DNA of 31,886 nucleotides from a virus. The translations under genes and the position numbers were made by a program. Under the pieces are notes generated by a model. It saw nothing but the letters and a program-made list of their open reading frames with translations, did not search any database and had not been told where the DNA came from. Positions 13,754 to 22,500 of this stretch are shown piece by piece; within the stretch, counting starts at the first letter, position 1, and each line of letters opens with the position of its first letter. The DNA is taken from IMG/VR virus record IMGVR_UViG_3300036930_000262, positions 1-31,886 of that record. One strand, 5' to 3'.

Positions 13754-14677
13754 ATGGTTATCAGACAGAGTATTCCGGATTTGTATCTGGAGAGCATGCT
13801 GCCGGCGATCGACGAGATTGTGCAGGACCGGTACAAACGGTGGCCGCCGCAGTTCCCGAATTACTTCCGGATGCGCTCGACCAATCGCGGCATCGAGCAG
13901 ACCACGGAAATGACCGGCTTCGGTCAGATGGTGGTCGTGCCCGAAGCGTTGGCGGTGCCATACAGCCAGCCGTATCCGGCATTTCGCAAGACCTACCTGA
14001 CCGTGCAATACGGCCTGGGGTTCAAGGTTTCGCGCCTGGCGCGCGACGATGACCGGCACGGCGTGGTGAACAAATTCGCCTCCGAGTTGGGCGAGAGCGG
14101 ACTGGAAACGCGCGAAGTGACGGCCGCGGCGGTGTTCAACGGCGGCTTCACGGATACCGGCCCGGACGGCGTCTCGCTGTTCAACACAGCTCACCCGCTG
14201 GTGGGAGCGGGCGGCGGAACGCAGACCAACCGGCTGAGCTACGCGAGCGACCCGGACATGACGTCCATCGGCCTGGCCCTGACGGACATGCGCCAGACGG
14301 TCGACCACACGGGCAAGAAAAAGCGCGTTCCTCCCAAGCAGGCCATCTTCCCGAGCGGCCTGGAATTTGTGGGCGCTACTATGTTGGGCGGCACGGACGC
14401 CCCCGACACCGCCAACCGGGCCATCAACCCGTTCCGCAAGCGGAGCGGCCTGCCGAGCTTCGACTCGTGGTCGGTTTGGGATTACCTGACCGACATGAAC
14501 GCCTGGTTCATCGAGAGCGATGTCGCCCTCACCGAACTGCGCTTCTACGAGCAGGAAGCGCTCAACACGATCCACGATGTGGACTTCGATACGCGGACGC
14601 TGAAGACGGCCGCCTGGCAGCGGTTTGCGGTTTCGTATAACGCCTTTTGGGGCGTGTACGGCGTGCCTTCGAGCTAA
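13754..14677 (+). CDS. Major capsid protein (HK97-like fold)
   Basis: 307 residues. The pattern is that of the HK97/Mu-T group: a helical start (IPDLYLESMLPAIDEIVQDRY), a substrate strand region (RGIEQTTEMTGFGQMVVVPE), the long spine-helix region (RDDDRHGVVNKFASELGESGLETREVTAAAVFNGGF) and the diagnostic LFNTAHPLVGAGG followed by N and Leu-rich residues. The C-terminus returns to DFDTRTLKTAAWQRFAVSYNAFWGVYG, the P-domain strands common to this group. No cleavable prodomain is evident, in keeping with a separate scaffold upstream. GGAGGGG before the ATG is strong, as expected for the most abundant virion protein. Confidence 0.92.
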   Translation: MVIRQSIPDLYLESMLPAIDEIVQDRYKRWPPQFPNYFRMRSTNRGIEQTTEMTGFGQMVVVPEALAVPYSQPYPAFRKTYLTVQYGLGFKVSRLARDDDRHGVVNKFASELGESGLETREVTAAAVFNGGFTDTGPDGVSLFNTAHPLVGAGGGTQTNRLSYASDPDMTSIGLALTDMRQTVDHTGKKKRVPPKQAIFPSGLEFVGATMLGGTDAPDTANRAINPFRKRSGLPSFDSWSVWDYLTDMNAWFIESDVALTELRFYEQEALNTIHDVDFDTRTLKTAAWQRFAVSYNAFWGVYGVPSS

Positions 14678-14686
14678 GGAGCGAAC

Positions 14687-15391
14687 ATGCCAAATCCCAA
14701 GTTCTCGGCCCCCACCAAGTACAGGGGGCCGTTGGTCGTCGAGACGCGCGGCGCGAACCCCAAGGCCGCCGACCAGCAGGTCGGCGACAGCGGGTACCAG
14801 GCGGCAATGTCGATCCGCACGCCGGTGGGCTACGGCTACAACCTGCTTGAATTCTGCCAGCCCGCGCCTTACGGCGCCGTGGCGGGCGTGCCGACGGGCG
14901 GCGTGGTTCTGTCGGCCGTGGATAACGCGGGAGGTCTGCTGCTTTCGGGCGCGATCCTCACCAGCCAGCGCGTTACGCGCGTGGCATTGACCGCGGCGCA
15001 ACTGATCGCGATGTACGCGGCGCCGGTTCTCATTCTCGCCGCGCCGGCGAGCGGAGCGGGCCTGGCCGTCGGTCAGATCCTCTTTGAAATGGTCACCACC
15101 GCGGCGGCCTTTACGGGCGGCGGCATCGTGGTGTTCCAGTACGGCGTCACAGCCAATGGCGCAGGCGCGGCCACGCACGCGGGATCGGTCCCTGCGGCCG
15201 TGGTCAAGGCGGGGACGGGAACTACACTCACGCTGCTCGGCCCGGCCAGCGCGGCCAACGGCCTCACGGTTCCGACGGACGGCACGACCGCGTCGGGCAT
15301 CTACATCTCGAACCAGACGGCGGCCTTCGCGGCGGGTACCGGCGCTAGCGCCATCGTCACCATTTCTTACGACGTCGTCACACTCGGGTAG
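14687..15391 (+). CDS. Virion beta-sandwich protein, probable head decoration
   Basis: 234 residues. The N-terminal 50 residues (RGPLVVETRGANPKAADQQV) form an extended arm. The second part has LTAAQLIAMYAAPVLILAAPASGAGL followed by alternating strands (FTGGGIVVFQYGV) and a regular series of Gly/Ala/Thr turns. This layout of a T-AQ-L-AP-L-AP-GAG start and jelly-roll strands recurs in phage head-surface proteins encoded directly after the capsid. AAGGAGCG precedes the ATG. Gene order supports a decoration role; a tail-spike attachment role is less likely. Confidence 0.65.
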   Translation: MPNPKFSAPTKYRGPLVVETRGANPKAADQQVGDSGYQAAMSIRTPVGYGYNLLEFCQPAPYGAVAGVPTGGVVLSAVDNAGGLLLSGAILTSQRVTRVALTAAQLIAMYAAPVLILAAPASGAGLAVGQILFEMVTTAAAFTGGGIVVFQYGVTANGAGAATHAGSVPAAVVKAGTGTTLTLLGPASAANGLTVPTDGTTASGIYISNQTAAFAAGTGASAIVTISYDVVTLG

Positions 15392-15394
15392 CGC

Positions 15395-15820
15395 ATGACC
15401 TTTCGCACGCAGCGGCGCAATTTTTACCCGGCCACGGCTTTGACGGCCGGGACGGTGACCTCGCAGACCGAGAAGGCGCGCGTCGGCCTCGGCGTGCGAC
15501 TCTATGTGACGATCAGCGCGGTAGCGGCGGGCGGCGGAACGGACTCGATTTTTCTTTGCGCGCTGCCGCCCAATGGGGGCGCGGCGCTACCGCTTGCGGG
15601 CTTCAGCCACGCGAATCTTCTGGCGGTGGCGGGGACGCTAGTCTTCGATTTCTATCCCGGCCAAAGCGCCGCCGGATTCGTCGGCACGGGGGCAACCCTG
15701 GCGGCCGCCGCGGGCTACGGCTCCGCCGCGGTTTCGGTGCCTTTGCAGTTTGCGGTGCAGATCGTAATCGGGACCGGCAACGCCGCAACGATTGCCATCG
15801 ACATCGAAATTCTGCCCTGA
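15395..15820 (+). CDS. Small all-beta virion protein
   Basis: 141 residues, rich in Gly, Ala, Val and Thr with few charges. Clear beta-strand alternation (VGLGVRLYVTISAVAAGG, TLVFDFYPG, VPLQFAVQIVIG, ATIAIDIEIL) suggests a single beta-sandwich. It follows the presumed decoration protein by 3 bp and is probably co-assembled with it. No family was recognised. The stop is followed by a 24-bp gap holding the conserved motif. Confidence 0.6.
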   Translation: MTFRTQRRNFYPATALTAGTVTSQTEKARVGLGVRLYVTISAVAAGGGTDSIFLCALPPNGGAALPLAGFSHANLLAVAGTLVFDFYPGQSAAGFVGTGATLAAAAGYGSAAVSVPLQFAVQIVIGTGNAATIAIDIEILP

Positions 15821-15829
15821 CGGCTCTCG

Positions 15830-15844
15830 GGCGAATTACCGGGT
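15830..15844 (+). promoter_or_regulatory. Start-proximal motif before the fibre gene
   Basis: GGCGAATT (15830-15837), ACCGGGT and then GTG at 15845. The 7-nt spacing is exact and there is no Shine-Dalgarno. Confidence 0.5.
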
Positions 15845-17014
15845 GTGAAACGCCTCTCGATTCTTCTCGCGCTGGCCGCGCGGATGCTGTACGGCCAGGC
15901 CCTCACTTTTCCCGCCGGCCCGACGGTCGGCCCGAACCAGGTCTTCGTCTCCACGAGCTGGCTGTACGCCAACAAAATGGATTACCGCGGCGCCTGGAAT
16001 GCCGGCGTCGTCTACAACAGCGAGGATGCGGTGGTTTCCGCAGGCTCGACGTACGTGAGCCTGCAGGCGCTCAACCTCGGTGAGAACCCCGCGACCTCAC
16101 CGTCCTACTGGGCGGCGATCGGCGGCGGGGGCGGCGGGGGCGGCGGGGCTAATTCGTTGGGCTATTACTTCATGGCGCAGGCCACGAACGCGCCAGCCAA
16201 TGGCCTAAACCTTGGCGCTTTATCCACCGGACTGCTAAAGATCACCGTGAGCGGCGGTACTGCTGCGCCGTCCATGGCGGTCCCGGGCGTCGATTACGAG
16301 CCTGGTGCCGGAAACCCTTCAACTAACGGCTACTGTTGGACATCGACCACGGCGGGCGTGCGGAGTTGGGCTGCGTGTGGGTCCGGCAGTATGGTTTATC
16401 CCGGTGCAGGCCTTCCGATCTCAACCGGCAGTGCCTGGGGGACATCGATTCCCCGGTTGGACGCCCTGGTGAGCATCTTCGATCCCGCATTCGGCGGGTG
16501 CGGCGCCTGTAACGCGGCCACCAACGCCGCCGCCCTCACGGCGGCAATGACAGCATCCAGGCGTGTGTATACGGGCCTAGGCGCCGGGGATGCCGGGTTC
16601 CTCTGGAGCGTCACGGATTATGCCCACTTGCTCCGCTGGACGGGGACGGGCTGGGAATTCCTGGACGCGGCGGGCAATTATATCGCGGGATGCGCCGGGG
16701 CCCCGGGTGGCAGCGGCTGGCAACTCTGCGACGGCAGCGCGACGAGCTACCTGCAAGTGGCCGCCGGGATCGCCTCGGCGGTCGCGTTTACGACGCCGAA
16801 CCTTGCCACGACGGCCGCCTATCTGAAATTTGGGGCGGGGTATAGCGCCTCGATCGCGGCGGCCACCGTCCCCACCGCCGGCGGGGCGAGCGCCACCGCG
16901 GCGGTCGCGTCGGGCAGCGGAGCGACGCCGGCCTCGGGGGCGCACGTTCACACGATCGCGCTTCCGGCCGACCCCGTGGCGAACCTGCAGGTGGTCGCGT
17001 ACTACAGGCGATAG
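15845..17014 (+). CDS. Tail-fibre-like protein with CBM5/12-like module
   Basis: 389 residues. An N-terminal hydrophobic segment (KRLSILLALAARMLYGQA, residues 2-19) looks like a cleavable signal peptide, which is unusual for a phage fibre. Residues 46-91 (YRGAWNAGVVYNSEDAVVS... YWAAIG) match the short chitin/carbohydrate-binding module of the CBM5/12 type often found in fibres. A Gly run (92-101) acts as a hinge. Then come two Gly/Ser-rich repeats and a C-terminal collar-like segment (GSGWQLCDGSATSYLQVA, later HVHTIALPADPVANLQVVAYYRR) typical of fibre or collar tips. It is likely the receptor-binding protein. If the N-terminus really is a signal, it would be exported, so an internal start or a membrane-anchored intermediate should be considered. 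Confidence 0.72.
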   Translation: MKRLSILLALAARMLYGQALTFPAGPTVGPNQVFVSTSWLYANKMDYRGAWNAGVVYNSEDAVVSAGSTYVSLQALNLGENPATSPSYWAAIGGGGGGGGGANSLGYYFMAQATNAPANGLNLGALSTGLLKITVSGGTAAPSMAVPGVDYEPGAGNPSTNGYCWTSTTAGVRSWAACGSGSMVYPGAGLPISTGSAWGTSIPRLDALVSIFDPAFGGCGACNAATNAAALTAAMTASRRVYTGLGAGDAGFLWSVTDYAHLLRWTGTGWEFLDAAGNYIAGCAGAPGGSGWQLCDGSATSYLQVAAGIASAVAFTTPNLATTAAYLKFGAGYSASIAAATVPTAGGASATAAVASGSGATPASGAHVHTIALPADPVANLQVVAYYRR

Positions 17015-17024
17015 CTTGCTGCGG

Positions 17025-17039
17025 GGCGAATGCCCCGGT
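17025..17039 (+). promoter_or_regulatory. Start-proximal motif before the GNAT gene
   Basis: GGCGAATG (17025-17032), CCCCGGT, then two more bases before the ATG at 17042. This is the one case with a 9-nt gap. GGGGC-GAAT-GCCCC can also fold as a tetraloop hairpin here (17023-17036). Confidence 0.4.
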
Positions 17040-17041
17040 AT

Positions 17042-17866
17042 ATGGCCATCGAACTCGTCGAGCCGTTCCCTGCGATGTACTGGCCGCTGGCGTGGGCGTG
17101 GCTCGATGCCGCGCGCTCGCAGGCGTGCGACGACTTCTCTCCCAAGACCCCCGAAGAATTTGTCGAATTACATCTTGAGGCCTGCCGGGGCTGGCGCTCG
17201 TTCGGCGTGTTGCGGGACGGGCAGCTCGGCGGGGTGATTCTGTTTGAGCCGGCGTCGCCGGCGCTGGCGATCATGCACGTGCTGTATGCGCGGCGCATGT
17301 GGGGGAAAGAAACGGTGGCGGCGTCGCGGATGGCGTGCGCGCGGCTGTTCGAATCGACCGAGGTTGGGAAGATTTTGGGCCTGGTGCCGGCCAACAACCG
17401 GCTGGCGATCGCGCTGGCAGTGCGGGGCGGGGGAAAGGTCGAGGGGGTCCTGCGGCAGCACTCGCGGCGGGACGGGAAACCGCTCGACGCGGTAGCGGTG
17501 GGGATCACGAGGGAGGATTTCAATGGGACTGAGCTTCGGCGGAACGACGACGGACAGCAATGCAAAAGCGCAAACGCTGCCCGCGATGAATCCTCTACAG
17601 GGATCGCTGCAACAGACGCTCTCGAGCGTACTCCAATCGCTGGTGCCGGCGGTGGGGAGCGGGGGGATCTCGCCGAACGTCCAGGCGACGCAGACGGCGG
17701 CCGACAACGAGACGAACCAGAACTACTCGTCGCTGGGAACGCGCATGAACCGGTTCCTGGCCGCGCGCGGGTTCGGGCAAAGCGGGCAAGCGGGGCAAAC
17801 GCAGCTCCAGACCGAGCTGTCAAGGCAGGGCGCGATCGGAAAAAACGCGTCCAACGCGGCAAATAG
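17042..17866 (+). CDS. GNAT-like acetyltransferase with long overlap of the next gene
   Basis: The first 160 residues or so have a GNAT layout: WRSFGVLRDGQLGGVILFEP (beta-2 to beta-4), ALAIMHVLYARRMWGKETVAASRMACARLFES (acetyl-CoA-binding region and helix 3) and KILGLVPANNRLAIALAVRGGGKVEGVLR (beta-5 with NN-A helix and beta-6). GNAT proteins of this type are encoded near tail genes in several podoviruses, with unknown targets. After about residue 160 the frame continues for 115 residues that are Arg/Gly/Asp-rich and look like an out-of-frame read of the gene at 17523. The frame has no earlier stop, so either the tail is a non-functional appendage or translation ends early by another means. An alternative start is the ATG at 17030. 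Confidence 0.65.
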   Translation: MAIELVEPFPAMYWPLAWAWLDAARSQACDDFSPKTPEEFVELHLEACRGWRSFGVLRDGQLGGVILFEPASPALAIMHVLYARRMWGKETVAASRMACARLFESTEVGKILGLVPANNRLAIALAVRGGGKVEGVLRQHSRRDGKPLDAVAVGITREDFNGTELRRNDDGQQCKSANAARDESSTGIAATDALERTPIAGAGGGERGDLAERPGDADGGRQRDEPELLVAGNAHEPVPGRARVRAKRASGANAAPDRAVKAGRDRKKRVQRGK

Positions 17867-17987
17867 CCAGCTCGGCCTCGACACGGGCTTTCTGTCGGAC
17901 GCGCTGAATTTCGCGTTCAACACGCCGGGATCGATTTCGAGCGGGACGACGACGGGATCGAGCGCAGGCGCGAGTTTCGCGGTATAA
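17523..17987 (+). CDS. Small Gln/Ser-rich virion-like protein
   Basis: 154 residues with GGGAGG six bases upstream of the ATG at 17523. This is strong support for the start even though it lies inside the longer GNAT frame. The sequence is rich in Gln, Ser, Thr and Asn with amphipathic helices (LQQTLSSVLQSLVP, NETNQNYSSLGTRMNRFLAARGFG), a composition found in internal or ejection virion proteins of podoviruses. The stop is 1 bp from the next gene. No family was identified. It probably belongs with the next two genes in a DNA-ejection group. Confidence 0.75.
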   Translation: MGLSFGGTTTDSNAKAQTLPAMNPLQGSLQQTLSSVLQSLVPAVGSGGISPNVQATQTAADNETNQNYSSLGTRMNRFLAARGFGQSGQAGQTQLQTELSRQGAIGKNASNAANSQLGLDTGFLSDALNFAFNTPGSISSGTTTGSSAGASFAV

Positions 17988-17988
17988 C

Positions 17989-19506
17989 ATGGCGCAATTT
18001 GCACCCATGATGAGCGCCGAGAATCCGTACAGCGGGCCGGCAGCCGACGCGTTCCGCACCGCGATGGGCCTGGCCGCAGGTCTGCGCGCGGAGGCGGCCA
18101 AGGGACAGCAGGCGGACCAGGCGGCGGCGCAGAAAACGCTCAAAGATAAGTTCGACACCGAGTTGAACTTGAGGAAAGAAGGCTACACCCCCTTCGATGC
18201 CTCGGAGAATTCGACCGCGCCGGGGCCGAACGGCGGACGGAGCCTCCATGTCCCGGATGGCGCCGCCGTCCCGGAGCGAGGCGTGCGGACAGCGCCGCCG
18301 AGCCAGGTGATTACCGATCCTTTCGGGCGGCAGTGGCTGGCGCCCGGCGCCAAACCTGACGCGACGCCTCAGCAGAGTTTCACAGACACCCAGGAGCTGG
18401 ACAAGCAGGGTGGCCGGCCGATCTCGGCTGAGGGGACCGTGGCGCAGCACACCGATATACCGCGCTTTCGGCAGGATGCTCAGGGCAACGTGAGCGATAC
18501 CGGCATGTTCGGCATCAACGGGCCAGTAGAGGATCCGTCGCGGGTGCGCACCGTGCCGGGCAGTGGGCAGCAGTTCTACCTGCCGACCGAGGGCGAGAAG
18601 ACGGCCGAGAGCGGCCGGGCGGCGGCGTCCAAGACCAAAGCGGAAGAGGACGCCAAGAACCTTACGCTGCCGGATTCCATCACGGCGAAGTGGGAGCAGA
18701 AGGCGGGCGTGCCGGCGGGGTCGCTGAAGGGCCTGGCCGTGCCGCGGTCGGAAGCGGTGAACGTGCTCAAGTCACTGGCTGATCCGTCGCAGAAGGCGCC
18801 GCACATCGAAACGCAAAAGGACGATGTGGGGAACGTGACCACCGTCGCGCGGGACGCGGAGAGCGGGAAAGAGCTTTGGCGGACGGTGGATAAGGGCATC
18901 GGGGAGAACAAGGCGAAGGACCGCGCGGCGGCGCAGGCCGATCGGGACGATGCGCGCCGGCAACGCGAGGCAGACGCGAATCAGAAGATCGTCGATACGC
19001 TGGACAGCAAGCGCGAGGCTTTGACGGGCCAGGCGGACCAGCAGCGGCAACTCCTCAACGAATACCAGCGCGCGATCGGGACGCCGAACGGCACGTTGTT
19101 TACCGATCCGACGGATAAGAACCGGGCACAGCGGCCGATGAACGCGGCGGCGCGTACGCGCATGGGCGAAGCCTTTATGCGCGTGAAGAGCAAGGCGGAC
19201 GATCTCGACAAGCAGGCGACTACGTTCGGACAGCAGGCGGAGGCGCGCAGGAACGGGCCGCAGCAGGCGGCGGCCGCTAGCCAGCCGAAACCGGCAGCGG
19301 CGCCCGCGCGACAGGCTGCCGCGCCACCGGAGACCCCCGCTACGGCGCCGTACAGGCCCGCGGCGGCGGCCGGGGCGGCTAAGGGGTCCCAGGCCACCAC
19401 GCTGGCCAAGGTGCGGGCCTACGCGAAGGCGCAGGGCATCAGCGAGGCCGAAGCCATCCGCGCGGCCAAAGGCGAAGGCTTCAGCATCGCCGGGTTGGGG
19501 CATTAA
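17989..19506 (+). CDS. Coiled-coil internal virion-type protein
   Basis: 505 residues. It begins with an Ala-rich helix (FRTAMGLAAGLRAEAAKGQQADQAAAQ), then a polar, Pro/Gly-rich region, then a charged helical region (AAAQADRDDARRQREADANQKIVDTLDSKREALTGQADQQRQLL, about residues 310-355). The C-terminal segment (SQATTLAKVRAYAKAQGISEAEAIRAAKGEGFSIAGLGH) looks like a small helical domain similar to those that end phage ejection proteins. Position between the small virion-like gene and the 1533-residue protein suggests an internal virion or ejection role. No family was recognised. Confidence 0.65.
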   Translation: MAQFAPMMSAENPYSGPAADAFRTAMGLAAGLRAEAAKGQQADQAAAQKTLKDKFDTELNLRKEGYTPFDASENSTAPGPNGGRSLHVPDGAAVPERGVRTAPPSQVITDPFGRQWLAPGAKPDATPQQSFTDTQELDKQGGRPISAEGTVAQHTDIPRFRQDAQGNVSDTGMFGINGPVEDPSRVRTVPGSGQQFYLPTEGEKTAESGRAAASKTKAEEDAKNLTLPDSITAKWEQKAGVPAGSLKGLAVPRSEAVNVLKSLADPSQKAPHIETQKDDVGNVTTVARDAESGKELWRTVDKGIGENKAKDRAAAQADRDDARRQREADANQKIVDTLDSKREALTGQADQQRQLLNEYQRAIGTPNGTLFTDPTDKNRAQRPMNAAARTRMGEAFMRVKSKADDLDKQATTFGQQAEARRNGPQQAAAASQPKPAAAPARQAAAPPETPATAPYRPAAAAGAAKGSQATTLAKVRAYAKAQGISEAEAIRAAKGEGFSIAGLGH

Positions 19507-19507
19507 T

Positions 19508-22500
19508 GTGGCGGACCAGAGCTTCAGCTCGTTTGTCGCCCAGGACCAGAGCGAGGCGGCGGCGGCCCCGCCCCGCCAGGCTTTCGGCGATTGGCTAAAG
19601 GCCGGCGCCGCTACGCCGACGACCAGCGGAGTCACCGCCGGCGGCCATAGCTACACCGCGCCGAAGATCTCCGACACGCTCGGCGATCCCAACGCCATCA
19701 ACGCGCAGACCTGGCAGGCCGCGCGAGTAGCCGCGAAAGCGATGACGGACCCCGCGCGGTTCGCGCCCGGCCCCTCGCTCGCCGATCGCGTGCGCACGAT
19801 CGCCGGGCAAGCCGGCCAGGTGGCCACCACGCACGCCGTGAAGGCGCTGGGTGGATCCACCATGACCGAGCTATGGGACATGGCCGGCCAATCCGCTAAA
19901 AGTCTCGTCGAGCATGTGACCGGCGAGAACTGGGAAGCCACGCGCGCGACGCTGCCCGCGCCGGCGAAGACCGCCGAATTCCTATTTCACGCGAGTAAGA
20001 TCATCCCCGGCATCGTCGATTTCCTGTTTACACCGCTTGGCGCGGCGACCGGACCCGCGGCCGAGTTGGGCGGCCCCGCCGCGCAGGCCGCCATCGGCGC
20101 AGCCTTTGGAACACAGATGGCGGGCGCCACGAAGGACGCCTACAAAAACTACAAAAAGACACCGTCCGCCTCGAGCGCAGGCGACCTGGTGGCCAGCGCC
20201 GCGGGTACACTCTTGCCGGCGGTCCACGCGGCCGGTACCGAATATCAGAACCAGGTGCGCGCGGCTTATATCGAGCGCGCGCGCGGCCCGGCACAGGAAT
20301 ACACGAGCACGGGCGAGCCCATACGGCGCGCTGGATCGGAGAACACACATGAAGAGTCCACTCGCACGACCGGGGCGCAAGAGCAGCCCCAAACAGTCGC
20401 AGGTCCGCAAGGGCAGCCTCATCGAGGCGCTGAACCAGGCGGCGGGAGCCAAGGACCGGCCAACGGCGCGGCCGGCGCTGCCGCCCCGGAGGTAGCGAAT
20501 GATAACCGTAGCGGTGGAAGTGTCGGGCAACCGCCCGGCGGCACTGGAGGAGATCGAGGACCTGGCGGGGCACAACCGCCTGTACCGGAAGGGAACGAAC
20601 ACGGCCCTGTATTTGGACTGCCCGGACCGGGCAACGGCGGGACTGCTGGCGCTCAACCTGGGGCTGATTCCGGGAGTGACGGCGGGAATCTTCGGCGGGT
20701 GACCGGTTCGGCCGATCTACCGCTGACTCCGGACGGGAAAGCGAACGCGGCCAAGCGGAATGTGCCGGCGGACGTGCAAGTGTTCCATGCGCCCAACCAA
20801 CGGTCGGAGGGGACGGCGCGCGGCGCCAGCGCGGGCGCGCGGCCGGCGAGCTGGCTGGCACCGTGGAAGCTGGGCGAGCACGAAGGGAAACCGGTAGAGG
20901 AGGCGCAGCCGGCGATCGATGAGCTGATGCGCAACCCGGGGCGAGCGCCCGGCGTGAGCGCGCACTCGGGCGAACAGGGCGAGAGCTTCGGGGCCGCGTC
21001 GCGGCGGCTTATCGACGGGGCCAACGCGCAGTACCGAGGGATCGGGCCGAACGATAAGGTCCTCAACATCACTTCCGGCAGGGCGCTGCAGATTATCGAC
21101 GCCAACGGAGATCCGGAAAGGATTATCGGGCGGCGGAAGGAGTTCCAGCGCGGGCAGATCTACCGGCGGACGGCGGAGGGGCTGACGCCGGCGGACCGCA
21201 TCGTTCCGGGGACTCAGAACTTCACGACGCATGAAGATACGGCGTGGAACCCGAGCAAGAAGGCAGGCGGGCCGGCCGTGCCGGCGGAAGGCCCAAACGG
21301 GCCGATTTGGCAGGAGTACTCCGGAAAGCCCGCGGAGGCCATCGCCAAGCTACAGCAGGAACAGCGGGGCGAAGTTCCGCGCGTATGGCGGAACGAGGAT
21401 CTGGCCAGGGCGACGAACACGGACGGCTGGATTGGCTTGATCTGGGGCGATCTGAAGGGCGGCCTGGCGCACATCGTCGACAAACACGTTATCAGGCAGA
21501 AGGACCTGAAGCTCGAAGACCTTGCCGAGATGATTCCCCGGATGCGGGTGGCGGAGAACGACGGGCGGTCCGTAGTCCTGGAGAGCGACACGCACAGGGC
21601 GACCGTTCGATTGAGCTACGACGATGTAGAGAAGCGCTGGCTGGTGACAGCGTTTGAGAAGAGGCCATCTACCGGAGAGAGTCCAACCGGCCCCGGATCC
21701 CCGAATCGGGGTGGCGGCCCGGTCATTGCGCCGCCAAACGGCCCTTCGGTTCCTCCGGCTCCCGAGGGAAGCGGCGGTGCACCTGGTTCCAGTGTGGCTC
21801 CGGGGGGCGGCGCAGTCAAGCGGGTGGATCCGCTGCTCGGGACGCACGTGGATCCCAGCGCGGTGCGGCAATTCTTTGGCGACGAGACGGGGACCTCGCT
21901 GGTGGGGTCCATCCTCAGGGCCGACGCGAAAGAGGCGCTGGCTCTGAAGGCCAAGCGCGATGCGGCGCTGGCGGAGGTCGAGAAAGCCAAGGGCACGCCC
22001 GGGGAACAAAAGTTCGGGCAGAAAACCATCCACTATTTCACGGGCGAGCGCGATCTGTGGGGCGCACGGGTTAACCAGGTGATCGCGCGGTTGCGCAAGA
22101 TGGTTCCGGATCACGTCGAGCAGGAAGCGATCTCGCTGATGCGCGACTTCAAGGGGCGCGAGCAAGAGCTGACACAATTCCTGGCCGGGACGCACCCGGC
22201 GTTTCAGGACCTCGATTCGAAGCAGCCGCTGATGCGCGGGCTGGCGGGATCGGAAACGGCCACGGCGCGGGAACGCATCGAGCAGTTGCGGCCGGCGATC
22301 CTGCGGGCGCTCGATCCGACGCCGCGCATGAGGGAGGCGGACGCGGTATTGAGCAAGATTGCGGCGGGGACGCTGGCGGAGGGGCAGCGGCTGGGGATTC
22401 TGGAGAGCCGGTGGACGCCGGAGCAGTACAACCCGCACATCCTGCATCCCAAGGGCGAGGGCGAAGTGCCAACCGCGCCGGCGGGAGACCGCGTGGGGCG

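Noticed and set aside
13601-15178. 525-codon minus-strand frame opposite the capsid gene
   Set aside because: It is antisense to the major capsid protein and the decoration gene, whose coding signal is strong.
20699-21145. Functional phosphoglycerate-mutase-type phosphatase
   Set aside because: The RHG motif and second catalytic His are missing, so only the fold similarity was kept.
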